DNA of 64,000 nucleotides, from contig JAYOKQ010000001.1 of the NCBI GenBank assembly GCA_038119905.1, positions 1-64,000 on the forward strand, given 5' to 3'. This document shows positions 53,443 to 61,350 of this stretch, in pieces; position 1 is the first letter of the stretch, and every line of letters starts with the position of its first letter. The position numbers were made by a program, and so were the translations under genes. The DNA comes from GCA-2693325 sp038119905. Lineage in GTDB: Bacteria > Latescibacterota > UBA2968 > UBA8231. The notes beneath the pieces were generated by a model, which had not been told where the DNA came from, did no database searches, and worked only from the letters and a program-made list of their open reading frames with translations.

Positions 53443-53883
53443 CTACTTTGTGCCCGTCGATCCAAATCCTCCGCTGCCGCGCTCCGTCTCACTGAGCGCT
53501 TCCACTTCGACCAGCACCCCACGCGTCACCGGCGCAAATAACAGCTGTGCAATGCGCTCACCTGGTTCAATGCACTGCACCTCTTGAGAGAGATTTACGA
53601 GAATAACGCCTACTTCACCGCGGTAATCAGCGTCGATTGTCCCTGGCGCATTGAGCACCGTCAAACCGCGCTTAAGCGCTAGGCCGCTGCGTGGGCGGAC
53701 CTGTCCCTCGTAACCGGAGGGAATCTCGAGAAATAGGCCCGTTGGCACGAGTGCCCGCTCACCCGGAGAGAGCGCGACCGCGTCGGCGAGATCTGCGCGC
53801 AAATCCATCCCCGCGCTGTGAGCGGTTTCATACTCCGGCAGCGAATGCTGCGCCTTGCGCACGACGCGCACTTCGATTCCCAC
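53443..53883 (-). CDS. dut: Deoxyuridine 5'-triphosphate nucleotidohydrolase
   Basis: A 146-residue trimeric dUTPase keeping uracil out of DNA. All five motifs are present: AGMDLRADL, RPRSGLALK, GTIDADYRGEVGV, PGERIAQLLF and the C-terminal RGSGGFGSTG. It starts at GTG, four bases after the stop of the chain-length determinant gene, without a clear ribosome site, so it is translated as the last gene of the polysaccharide operon. That association is unusual. Confidence 0.95.
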   Translation of the reverse strand: MGIEVRVVRKAQHSLPEYETAHSAGMDLRADLADAVALSPGERALVPTGLFLEIPSGYEGQVRPRSGLALKRGLTVLNAPGTIDADYRGEVGVILVNLSQEVQCIEPGERIAQLLFAPVTRGVLVEVEALSETERGSGGFGSTGTK

Positions 53884-53887
53884 GAGA

Positions 53888-55075
53888 CTACGCCCCGGCT
53901 CGCTCAGCCAGCCAACGCTGACGTAAATTCCGCACGTAAACGGCGCCCAGCGTATAGGCTATAGAGGCAAACAAGCTGAGAACGCCGGCGATGAAAACGA
54001 TCAAGACACGCTGCGGACGCGCTTTGACCTCAGGTGCTATAGCCGGATCTAAGATCTGCACCGTAGCCGTATTATTGCGCGACTCAATCAGCGATTCGGC
54101 TTCCTGCTGCAGGAGCAGCTGCATCAGCGCCTTTTGGACTAACACGTCTTTTTCCAGAATCGCGTAGTCTTGGGCCACCTTGGGAATATCGCGCAGCGGC
54201 AGAAAGAGGTTTTCTTCCATCTCGAGCTCAAAGGTTTGCCGCCCACGCACCATACCGCGCGTATCTGCGTGCAATCCATCGCGCAAAAAGGTCATGGCAT
54301 CCTGGCGCAGCAAAATTTCGCGTTCGAGCTTTTTCACTCTATCGTGAGATTCGTCCAAACCAGAAGCAATCATTCCCTGTCGCGTGATTTCCAGTTCCAT
54401 GGCGTCGGTCTGCATGGCAGCTGCAGCTCCGATCACTGCGCGGGCTTGGTCTTCAATCGAAATGGCGTTATGCTCCGACTGAAATTCTTGCAGATTGCCC
54501 ATAACCGAATCCAGGCGGGCTTCCCCTTCGGTGCGGAGAATCTGAATAAAGTTCATCCGCTCTTTGGCCGAGATCTGACCAATCGCTTTGTTGGTGCTGT
54601 CGAGAATGACGGCGTAGTGGTTGGCCATTTCAGCCGCCGTGTTCGGATCCCGGTCGAGCACAGAGATCACAATAGTACCCTCTTCGCTCTTGTCGATCAC
54701 CGTCTTTTCAGCTAGTGTTTCGACGGCATCCGTCATCGTCTCGACGCCATAGCGCTCCAAGAGATTGAATTTGAACACCATACTCCGTCGGGTCTGCATG
54801 CTCTTAAGGGTCGCCACAAAGATGTCGGCTGGCGTACCTTTCTCACCCAAGCGCAGCGTGGGAATCGGCAGTGCGGACAGCAGGTCGGAGAAACCGAAGC
54901 CCTGTTTCTGTTCTTTCGGCGGCAGTAGCTGCGCCGTCGCCTCGTATTCCTTCGGAATTAAGAAACTCAGCGCACCGGCCAACACACAGACAAAAAGCGT
55001 CCCACCAATAATGAGTCCCCGTGCAGCGTGGAGCGCGGAGAACAGATCGAGAATATCGACCTCTTTTTTTTCCAT
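53888..55075 (-). CDS. Wzz-type polysaccharide chain-length determinant protein
   Basis: A 395-residue polysaccharide co-polymerase. The N-terminal membrane helix (about 20-43, GLIIGGTLFVCVLAGALSFL) precedes PKEYEATAQLLPP. A long periplasmic coiled-coil region (about 60-350) follows, then a second helix (about 360-385) with the typical Pro-rich entry APEVKARPQRVLIVF. No cytoplasmic tyrosine-kinase domain is present. It sets the length of O-antigen or capsule chains. ATG at 55075 lies 11 bases after GGAG; TTG at 55099 is an alternative. Confidence 0.85.
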   Translation of the reverse strand: MEKKEVDILDLFSALHAARGLIIGGTLFVCVLAGALSFLIPKEYEATAQLLPPKEQKQGFGFSDLLSALPIPTLRLGEKGTPADIFVATLKSMQTRRSMVFKFNLLERYGVETMTDAVETLAEKTVIDKSEEGTIVISVLDRDPNTAAEMANHYAVILDSTNKAIGQISAKERMNFIQILRTEGEARLDSVMGNLQEFQSEHNAISIEDQARAVIGAAAAMQTDAMELEITRQGMIASGLDESHDRVKKLEREILLRQDAMTFLRDGLHADTRGMVRGRQTFELEMEENLFLPLRDIPKVAQDYAILEKDVLVQKALMQLLLQQEAESLIESRNNTATVQILDPAIAPEVKARPQRVLIVFIAGVLSLFASIAYTLGAVYVRNLRQRWLAERAGA

Positions 55076-55102
55076 GGACTTAGTAGCTCCTTTGTGCAAA
55101 TA

Positions 55103-56881
55103 TCAGAAGGACCGGATGAGAATGATCAGCGTCAGCGTCTCGGCAATCGTACGCATGGTCGACTGAGTGAATTCCCAGACGTTGATTCGCTCTTTTTCCG
55201 GCACCCATATCTCATCGCCCGCCTCGACGATCAGGTCGTTTTCCAATTCCTCGCGCAAACCGGTCCGCGCGCGAATCAAGCGCGCCCCCCCCTTGTCTGC
55301 ACCGAAGGAATATCCACCGGCTAGACCAATGTAATAACTGGCCGTGCGACCCTCTTCAAAGTCTATCAGACCCGGCTTTTTCAGCTGACCGCTCGCACTA
55401 ATCGTGCGTCGAACGGTCGGAATATAGATTACATCGCCGCTCTCGAGCAGTATGTTCTGCGATTCGTCATTTTGGTTATAGAGGCGATCAAAGTCGACGG
55501 CCGCACGCCCCTTCTCTTCGCGTCCCTTGGTTTTGAGGTACGCTTTGTCCTCGTCCGTCATATCGGCCAGACCACTGACCTTCGACAGCACGCGCAGTCG
55601 CTCGAGTTCGGGGTCGACCTGGTTGCGCAACTTTGTGCGCAGCACCTTGGATCCAATGAGCGACGCTTTTTCCGTCAGGCCACCGGCCGAAAGGTCGACG
55701 ATATCGCGAATGCGCGTCTGGCCTTCGACGATGCGGTAACGACCGCGGTATTTGACCTCGCCATAAACGACGACCGTCGGCATCTGCTGCCACAGCGAAC
55801 GAGACCGCAAGAAGACCATATCGTTGGGTTGTATGGGCGTATCGATGATATCGTCCAATTCAAACTCTTGTCCTTCGACCGCGTTGTCACCTAGTACCGT
55901 TTTGTTAGCGACCTCGGTACCAGGCTCAAAGCGCCACAGCTCTGCGCGCACCAGCGGTGCATCGGAACGCACGCCCTTGGCCAGTGCTAACAGATCGCCG
56001 AGCGTGTCGCCCTCTCTGTACTCCAATTCGCCCTCTTGGTTGACCGCACCAAATACGTAGACCGACTGCTTGCGAAAACCGACGTGTAACACATCGCCCA
56101 TGCGCACATAGGGATTGTGCCGAACATCACCCGTAGCGAGAAACATTTCAAAATCGACCCATTCGCTGCTACCATCGCGGCGCTTTAGTGCAATCGTGCG
56201 ACGACCGGCGGGATTGTTTTGAATCTGCCGCACGCGCGTCACCTTGCGACCATCAACCTCTTCCTGTATAGAAGAGCCACGCAATTCGTCCAAAAAACCG
56301 CCCGCGCGTTCGATTAGATCGGAAACGCGCGTGGCCGGATGGATGGTGAAACTACCTTCGCTCAGAACGGCCCCTGTAATATAGGCGGTGAAAAAGCGCA
56401 TACTCGCCAGTGAGATGGATATTTCAACTCCGGGGTATTTTTTTTGCGCGGCCTCGTAAGCCAATTCTTTAGCGTTGGCCAACGTCATCTCGGATACGTG
56501 AAACGATCCAACCGTGGGGATGAGAATATTTCCTTCGGGGTCAACCTGTAGCATGTAGGAGAGATCGAATTCGCCCCAAATATACAGCTGTAGCACATCG
56601 CCAGGCCCCACGAGATATTCTTCTGGGTCGATTTCGCGATCTTGGCTAATTCGCAGGCGCTCAACTTCCTCGCCCGAAGGCATGCGCACTTTGCCAGAAA
56701 CGATATCGTTGTTGAGACCGGGAATATTCGCGCCGGGAATATTATTTAATTCCGCCTCTTCTTCGGCGCTGTCGTCGATCAAGGACTGCAGCTCGTCCGG
56801 ATCCTGAGCCCAGCCCGGGAGCGCAACTCCCAGCCAGACAAAGGCCGTTAACAAGGCGCCCATTAAAGTCGGCATGCTCAT
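55103..56881 (-). CDS. Wza-type polysaccharide export protein with SLBB domains
   Basis: A 592-residue outer-membrane export protein. A signal peptide (about 1-25, cut near GWAQ) is followed by an acidic linker and the poly-export domain EEYLVGPGDVLQLYIWGEFD with PTVGSFHVSEMTLANAKEL. Several SLBB-like repeats follow (AYITGAVLSEGSFTIHPATR, VYVFGAVNQEGELEYREGDT, VVVYGEVKYRGRYRIVEGQT, SASGQLKKPGLIDFEEG). It ends with a hydrophobic segment. There is no lipobox. AGGAGG precedes the ATG. Confidence 0.9.
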   Translation of the reverse strand: MSMPTLMGALLTAFVWLGVALPGWAQDPDELQSLIDDSAEEEAELNNIPGANIPGLNNDIVSGKVRMPSGEEVERLRISQDREIDPEEYLVGPGDVLQLYIWGEFDLSYMLQVDPEGNILIPTVGSFHVSEMTLANAKELAYEAAQKKYPGVEISISLASMRFFTAYITGAVLSEGSFTIHPATRVSDLIERAGGFLDELRGSSIQEEVDGRKVTRVRQIQNNPAGRRTIALKRRDGSSEWVDFEMFLATGDVRHNPYVRMGDVLHVGFRKQSVYVFGAVNQEGELEYREGDTLGDLLALAKGVRSDAPLVRAELWRFEPGTEVANKTVLGDNAVEGQEFELDDIIDTPIQPNDMVFLRSRSLWQQMPTVVVYGEVKYRGRYRIVEGQTRIRDIVDLSAGGLTEKASLIGSKVLRTKLRNQVDPELERLRVLSKVSGLADMTDEDKAYLKTKGREEKGRAAVDFDRLYNQNDESQNILLESGDVIYIPTVRRTISASGQLKKPGLIDFEEGRTASYYIGLAGGYSFGADKGGARLIRARTGLREELENDLIVEAGDEIWVPEKERINVWEFTQSTMRTIAETLTLIILIRSF

Positions 56882-56894
56882 CACTCCTCCTATC

Positions 56895-57899
56895 TTATCG
56901 CTTTCCGTAGTTGCGCTGGTAGTACGCGCGGAAATCTTCACCGCTCTTTATGCTCCGCCACCACGACTCGTTTTCGACATACCAGTCTACCGTGCGCTGC
57001 ATCGCTTCCTCGTAGTTACACTGCGGCTGCCAGCCCAGTGCCTTTAGCTTGCTCGAGTCCAGCGCGTAGCGCAGGTCGTGCCCCGGCCGATCCGCCACGT
57101 ATTGGATAAGGCTATCGGGCTTGTCGAGCATGCTTAATATGGTGCGAACGACCTCAAGGCCCGTCGCATCGTTATCGCCCCCTACGTTATACACCTCACC
57201 GACGTTTCCATCGTGCAGCACCAAGTCTATCGCCGTGCAGTGGTCTTCGACATAAAGGTGATCGCGCACCTGCGAGCCGTCCCCATATATGGGGAGCGGG
57301 AGGTCGTCCATCGCATTGGTGACAAAGAGCGGAACGCGCTTCTCGGGATATTGATACGGACCGATATTATTGGAACAGCGCGTCACCAGCGTAGGCAGTT
57401 CATGCGTAATGTGAAAGGCGCGGACCAACAGCTCGGCGCTGGCCTTACTCGCCGAATAGGGACTGCGCGGCTCGAGCGGCCACTCTTCTGTCCACTCGCC
57501 CTCGTCGATACTACCATACACCTCATCCGTGCTTACCTGCAAAAAGCGCTCGATGCCATATTCGCGAGCACAGTCGAGCAGCGCATAGGTCCCATTCACA
57601 TTGGTTTGCACGAATTCTGCGCCGCCCAAAATAGAGCGATCGACGTGCGTTTCAGCGGCAAAATTGACGATGTAATCGGCTTTTTTCACCAGCGGCTCAA
57701 CCACCTGCGCATCGCAAATATCGCCCAGAACGAAACGGTAGCGTTCGTCGTTCTCGATGTCGGTCAGATTGGCTGGATTGCCGGCATAGGTCAGCTTGTC
57801 GAGGTTGATGACGTGGTAGTCCGGATACTTAGCCAACACATAGCGCACAAAATTGCTGCCTATGAAACCGCATCCTCCGGTGACCAACATCGTCTTCAT
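56895..57899 (-). CDS. rfbB: dTDP-glucose 4,6-dehydratase
   Basis: A 334-residue extended SDR making dTDP-4-keto-6-deoxyglucose. The NAD motif is MLVTGGCGFIGSNFVRYVL. AAETHVDRSI, the catalytic STDEVYGS, YSASKA, and NNIGPYQYPEKRVPLF are diagnostic for RmlB/RfbB. ATG at 57899 has GAGG eight bases upstream. It is first in an operon with the Wza- and Wzz-like genes and dut. The other dTDP-rhamnose genes (rfbA, C, D) are not adjacent. Confidence 0.93.
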   Translation of the reverse strand: MKTMLVTGGCGFIGSNFVRYVLAKYPDYHVINLDKLTYAGNPANLTDIENDERYRFVLGDICDAQVVEPLVKKADYIVNFAAETHVDRSILGGAEFVQTNVNGTYALLDCAREYGIERFLQVSTDEVYGSIDEGEWTEEWPLEPRSPYSASKASAELLVRAFHITHELPTLVTRCSNNIGPYQYPEKRVPLFVTNAMDDLPLPIYGDGSQVRDHLYVEDHCTAIDLVLHDGNVGEVYNVGGDNDATGLEVVRTILSMLDKPDSLIQYVADRPGHDLRYALDSSKLKALGWQPQCNYEEAMQRTVDWYVENESWWRSIKSGEDFRAYYQRNYGKR

Positions 57900-58109
57900 A
57901 TAAGACACCTCATTTAGCTAAAATGGCAAACCGCGAGCAGCCAAACCGCACGCTTCACAGACAGAACGGCAAAAACAGGCAATAGAACGCCGGGAGAAAC
58001 GCGTGTAATAGGCAGAGCGCCTCGGGCAGGATACAAGTACGGCGTGCGCATTACCCCATCTCTGAAGACCCACTAGAATAGACTAGCGATTATGGATTGT
58101 CAAGTTGGG

Positions 58110-58862
58110 TCAAGCCGACAAAAAGCGGGTAAAATTGGCCGCACATAGCGCAGTGATTTCACTCGTCTCGAGACCGCGCAGACGTGCCGCGCACTCGACC
58201 ACTGCGCGCAGCCGGCGCGGATGTCCTGGATCTCCGCGAACCGGCACGGGGGCATCGGTTTCCAGCAGCAGGAGTTCGTCGTCAATCTCCCTTACCACTC
58301 GCTGCGTTTGCTCGTCTAACAGCACCGTGGGCCCCACCGAAACGTAGAGTCCCTCATCGTTGCAGATGCGAATAAGTTTCTTGGACTGGGTAAACCAGTG
58401 CATTTGTGCATTGAGGCCCGTCCGGCGGCGAAACGCAATGGCTCGTTCCATGACCTGACGAAGACAGCGACGAGCGTGCAGGTTGACCGGTTTGCCGCAG
58501 CGAGCAGCCATGTCAAACTGGCGCTCTAGCACTTCCTCCTGCCACAGTTGATCTGACGGCTCAGTGGCCCATTTGTGGTCGAGTCCCACCTCGCCGAGTT
58601 CATCGGCCGTCGGCAGGGCTTTCTCGAGCCATGTTAGGGCACTCTCTACGGCATCTGGGTGTTGCACCACCCATACGGGATGCAATCCCAACCCCGCCAG
58701 CACTTGATCCGGATATCGGCGCTTCAGTTCCAGCACCCGCCGCATGGAGTTGAAATCTTCCGAAACGGCAACTACGCGCGAAACGCCCTCGGCGCGCGCT
58801 TCGTCGAGCACCTGCCCTGGATCTGCAAACTGATCCAGATGACAGTGTGTATCCGTCCACAT
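58110..58862 (-). CDS. TatD family metal-dependent DNase/hydrolase
   Basis: A 250-residue TIM-barrel hydrolase. Metal ligands are visible in TDTHCHLDQF, GEVGLDHKW, NLHARRCL, MHWFTQS and LLLETDAPVPV. TatD enzymes have 3'-5' nuclease and tRNA/peptide quality-control roles. The YchF/MBF-like middle is normal in length. The ATG overlaps the argC stop as TGATG, so the two are co-translated. Confidence 0.88.
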   Translation of the reverse strand: MWTDTHCHLDQFADPGQVLDEARAEGVSRVVAVSEDFNSMRRVLELKRRYPDQVLAGLGLHPVWVVQHPDAVESALTWLEKALPTADELGEVGLDHKWATEPSDQLWQEEVLERQFDMAARCGKPVNLHARRCLRQVMERAIAFRRRTGLNAQMHWFTQSKKLIRICNDEGLYVSVGPTVLLDEQTQRVVREIDDELLLLETDAPVPVRGDPGHPRRLRAVVECAARLRGLETSEITALCAANFTRFLSA

Positions 58863-59830
58863 CAGAGCAGGCCAGTCGTCTCGTCAAATCCCAGCATTAG
58901 ATTAAGGCATTGCACGGCATTACCCGAGGCACCCTTGCCCAGATTATCGAGGCGACCGATCAGCACCAGGCCGCGTTCGTCGCCCCACACAGACAGTTCG
59001 ACGCAGTTGCCATAGCTGTATTTATCCACGTCAAGAAATGCCCCACGCAGCGATTCATCGGCCTGTTTGGGGTCTACCAGACGCACCATCGGAGCCTCCA
59101 CATAGGCGGTATGCCATGCCCGATAGATGCTGTCGGGATCGATATCGCGCTGAGAGAAGTACGTCGCCGGTATGGGCACGCTGACCACCATGCCGCAGAA
59201 GGAATGCACCACCGAGGGAATGAACATGGGCGCCTGATTCGTTCGGCTAAACTTCCACATTTCCGCCACGTGTTTATGACGACCGGTCAACCCATATAGA
59301 CCGAAAGGCAAACGACCATCCCCTTCGCGCTCGGCTGCCGGAGCAGCGTCGTAGTTCTCAATCATTTTGCGCCCCCCGCCCGAATAGCCGGAAACGGCGT
59401 TGATCGTCAGCGGTGCATCACCGCGCAGCAGTCCCATCTCAATCAACGGCCGAACGGCGAGTATAAAACTGACGGGATAACATCCACAATTAGCCACCCA
59501 CCGGGCACTGCGAATAGCGTCGCGATGCTCGGAACTAATTTCGGGCAGACCATATACCCACTCGGGGTCGGTGCGACGCGCCGTACTCGTGTCGATCACA
59601 CGGGTAGCCGGATTTTTAATCAGTGCCAAGGCCTCGGCCGCCGCATCATCGGGGAGACAGAGAATGGCGACATCGGCTCCGTTTAGATATTCGGCGCGCA
59701 CCGCAGCATCTTTGCGGTCGGCTTCGGGAATGAGCACGACCTCAACGTCGCTGCGTGCATCCAACATCTGCCGAATTCTAAGTCCAGTCGTTCCTTCTTG
59801 TCCATCGATAAATACTTGAGGAGATGCCAT
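58862..59830 (-). CDS. argC: N-acetyl-gamma-glutamyl-phosphate reductase (short type)
   Basis: A 322-residue NADPH-dependent reductase in arginine synthesis. FIDGQEGTTGLRIRQML is the cofactor loop of the shorter ArgC type. The catalytic Cys lies in VANCGCYPV (C115 or C117). VSGYSGGGRKMIENY, HKHVAEM and VLIGRLDNLGKGASGNAVQ are also typical. AAGGA lies before the ATG. Upstream 59831-59880 is extremely AT-rich with TATAAT copies at 59851-59856 and 59859-59864 (minus strand), likely the promoter. Other arg genes are not in the window. Confidence 0.93.
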   Translation of the reverse strand: MASPQVFIDGQEGTTGLRIRQMLDARSDVEVVLIPEADRKDAAVRAEYLNGADVAILCLPDDAAAEALALIKNPATRVIDTSTARRTDPEWVYGLPEISSEHRDAIRSARWVANCGCYPVSFILAVRPLIEMGLLRGDAPLTINAVSGYSGGGRKMIENYDAAPAAEREGDGRLPFGLYGLTGRHKHVAEMWKFSRTNQAPMFIPSVVHSFCGMVVSVPIPATYFSQRDIDPDSIYRAWHTAYVEAPMVRLVDPKQADESLRGAFLDVDKYSYGNCVELSVWGDERGLVLIGRLDNLGKGASGNAVQCLNLMLGFDETTGLL

Positions 59831-59880
59831 CGTATTTCCTTATAATTTTTATTATAAAATTATATTATTTATTCAAAAAA
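59831..59880 (-). promoter_or_regulatory. AT-rich promoter region of argC
   Basis: Fifty bases are almost entirely A and T. Two minus-strand TATAAT boxes (59856-59851 and 59864-59859) and a TTGAAT (59876-59871) are present, with 14 or 6 bases between -35 and -10, shorter than ideal. It is the most AT-rich spot in the window. Confidence 0.35.
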
Positions 59881-59920
59881 ATACAGCACATATGGGCCAC
59901 ACCCAGGACACTATAACGAC

Positions 59921-59962
59921 AATAAGGGCTGCGCGCCTACCCCGTTACGCCCAGCCCTTATT
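59921..59962 (-). terminator. Hairpin after the glycosyltransferase
   Basis: AATAAGGGCTG (59921-59931) pairs perfectly with CAGCCCTTATT (59952-59962) across a 20-base loop. It lies 22 bases past the stop of the minus-strand glycosyltransferase. No long T-run follows. Confidence 0.5.
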
Positions 59963-59984
59963 ATGATCAACTCACCGCGTAGGC

Positions 59985-60953
59985 TTAGGGCTTCGACTCT
60001 CCCCGATCATTGTCTCCCAACTCAACCCTGCGCACCCGGTGCAATACCTCTTCTAGCAGGCTCCGGTTGGTCGCGATCAGATCGGCGATAACGCCGGTGA
60101 GAAACATCTGAAATCCAGCCAACAGCAGGATGGCAGCCAAAATGAGCGACTGGACGTGCAGCATGCCCTGTTCGGAAAAGAGAAAGATGTAGAGAAAGCG
60201 CAATCCGAGTAAAAAACCAGTCGTGAAGGTCAGTGCCCCAAAGAGCGCAAAAATCTTCAGCGCCTTGTAGCGCGCATACGCGCGCAGACTGATCGATCCC
60301 GAGCGAAAGACAAACTCGCCAATATTGGAAAACAGGCGCGATTCGCGCAGTTTGGGATTCGTGCGAATCGGAACCGACACAACAGCTACGCGCTTTTGGC
60401 CAGACTCGATGACGTGCTCTGCCGTATGATCAAAGTCGGTAAAAGTCGATAACTGCATAGCCGCCTGACGGCTGAATGCGCGAAAACCGCTGGCCACATC
60501 GGGAACGGCCATATCGGCCAGGCGGCTGATGACTCGGCTACCGAAACGTTGCAGATGGCGCTTGAGGAACGAGAAGTGAGCTATGTCGCCGGTCTGTCGG
60601 TCGCCAATCACTAAATCGGCACGTCCCTCTATGATCGGAGCAACCAGTTTGTCGATATCACCGCCAAAGTACTGGTTGTCGCCGTCGGTGTTGATGATGA
60701 TATCTGCGCCGAGTCGCAGACAGGCATCAAAACCCGCCTTAAACGCGTGTCCCAGACCCCTGTTTTGTGGGAAGCGTATAACGTGATCCGCACCGCAGGC
60801 ACGCGCGATCTCACTCGTGCGATCGGTCGAGCCATCGTCGATAACCAAGATTTCGACCCGGTCAATACCGGGCACCTGCCGAGGTATGTCGCCGATCGTC
60901 GCCGGCAGCGTATCTTCCTCGTTTAAACAGGGGATCTGTACGATAAGTTTCAC
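59985..60953 (-). CDS. Family 2 glycosyltransferase, polyprenyl-phosphate sugar transferase type
   Basis: A 322-residue enzyme like dolichol/undecaprenyl-phosphate mannosyl- or glucosyltransferases. The GT-A domain has LIVQIPCLNEEDTLPATI, VEILVIDDGSTDRTSEIA and the DXD-like INTDGDNQYFGGDI. Two C-terminal membrane helices (about 230-255 and 268-292) anchor it, and the tail is charged. GTG at 60953 is chosen since GGA lies eight bases upstream. It lies 106 bases after the DUF5069 gene and may end that operon. Confidence 0.87.
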   Translation of the reverse strand: MKLIVQIPCLNEEDTLPATIGDIPRQVPGIDRVEILVIDDGSTDRTSEIARACGADHVIRFPQNRGLGHAFKAGFDACLRLGADIIINTDGDNQYFGGDIDKLVAPIIEGRADLVIGDRQTGDIAHFSFLKRHLQRFGSRVISRLADMAVPDVASGFRAFSRQAAMQLSTFTDFDHTAEHVIESGQKRVAVVSVPIRTNPKLRESRLFSNIGEFVFRSGSISLRAYARYKALKIFALFGALTFTTGFLLGLRFLYIFLFSEQGMLHVQSLILAAILLLAGFQMFLTGVIADLIATNRSLLEEVLHRVRRVELGDNDRGESKP

Positions 60954-61059
60954 GTTTTTTTCCGCTCTGCCACAGCACACTGTCCGCCGAATCCGCGCAG
61001 CGGTTGATGCCTCTAGCTCTCGTTACACACACAAGACTTTTACTAGAACTCGTGCGCGA

Positions 61060-61329
61060 TTATGAGTTGTGTTGGGCAATATGGGCGCGTACTAGCTCGA
61101 TCATTTGGTCGTCATCTTCGGCCGCGGCCACCATTGTCTTGAATTCTTCAACTGTGATTTTCACTTCCTCCAGGAAGCGCTGATCAGCTCCTCACGGAAA
61201 TACGTAGTCGCCAATCCGACCGTCGTTGACAGCGCGCGCCTTGTCGGTAATGCGCGCCAGCCAAGGAATGCCTCCAATAACCATGCCGCGCGCCCGCGGC
61301 TTAAAATCGAGGATATCCCAATCGCTCAT
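61060..61329 (-). CDS. DUF5069-type protein with in-frame TGA, candidate selenoprotein
   Basis: An 89-codon frame from ATG 61329 (AGGAG eight bases upstream) to TAA 61060. It is broken only by TGA at codon 46 (61194-61192). Residues 1-45 (FKPRARG, GGIPWLARITDKARA, GDYVFP) and 47-89 (GADQRFLEEVKITVEEF and an acidic helix) both match the DUF5069 pattern as I recall it. Cys-containing members read roughly GEYHYxCPLDQRF, so the TGA sits at that Cys. A SECIS-like hairpin follows. The function of DUF5069 is unknown. It lies 21 bases after the kinase-like gene. The alternatives are a nonsense mutation or a sequence error. Confidence 0.65.
61155..61194 (-). promoter_or_regulatory. SECIS-like hairpin after the in-frame TGA
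   Basis: Reading the minus strand after TGA: a lower stem of 4 bp (61186-61183 with 61158-61155), a 3x3 internal loop, then a 7-bp stem CGCUUCC/GGAAGUG (61179-61173 with 61168-61162, one G-U pair) capped by UGGA (61172-61169). The apical loop begins 19 bases after the TGA and has G in its second position. Known bacterial SECIS elements place such a loop about 16-37 bases downstream. Confidence 0.55.
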
Positions 61330-61350
61330 ATAATTCGCTCCTATCCGATA

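Noticed and set aside
61060..61190. Two separate small genes instead of one recoded DUF5069 gene
   Set aside because: The second half has no start codon or ribosome site right after the TGA, and both halves match one family in a single frame.
61060..61329. Reassigned UGA codon (Trp or Gly) as explanation for the in-frame TGA
   Set aside because: TGA terminates many normal-length genes in the window (argC, map, the dksA-like gene, the DUF1854 gene, the M42 peptidase), so the standard code applies.
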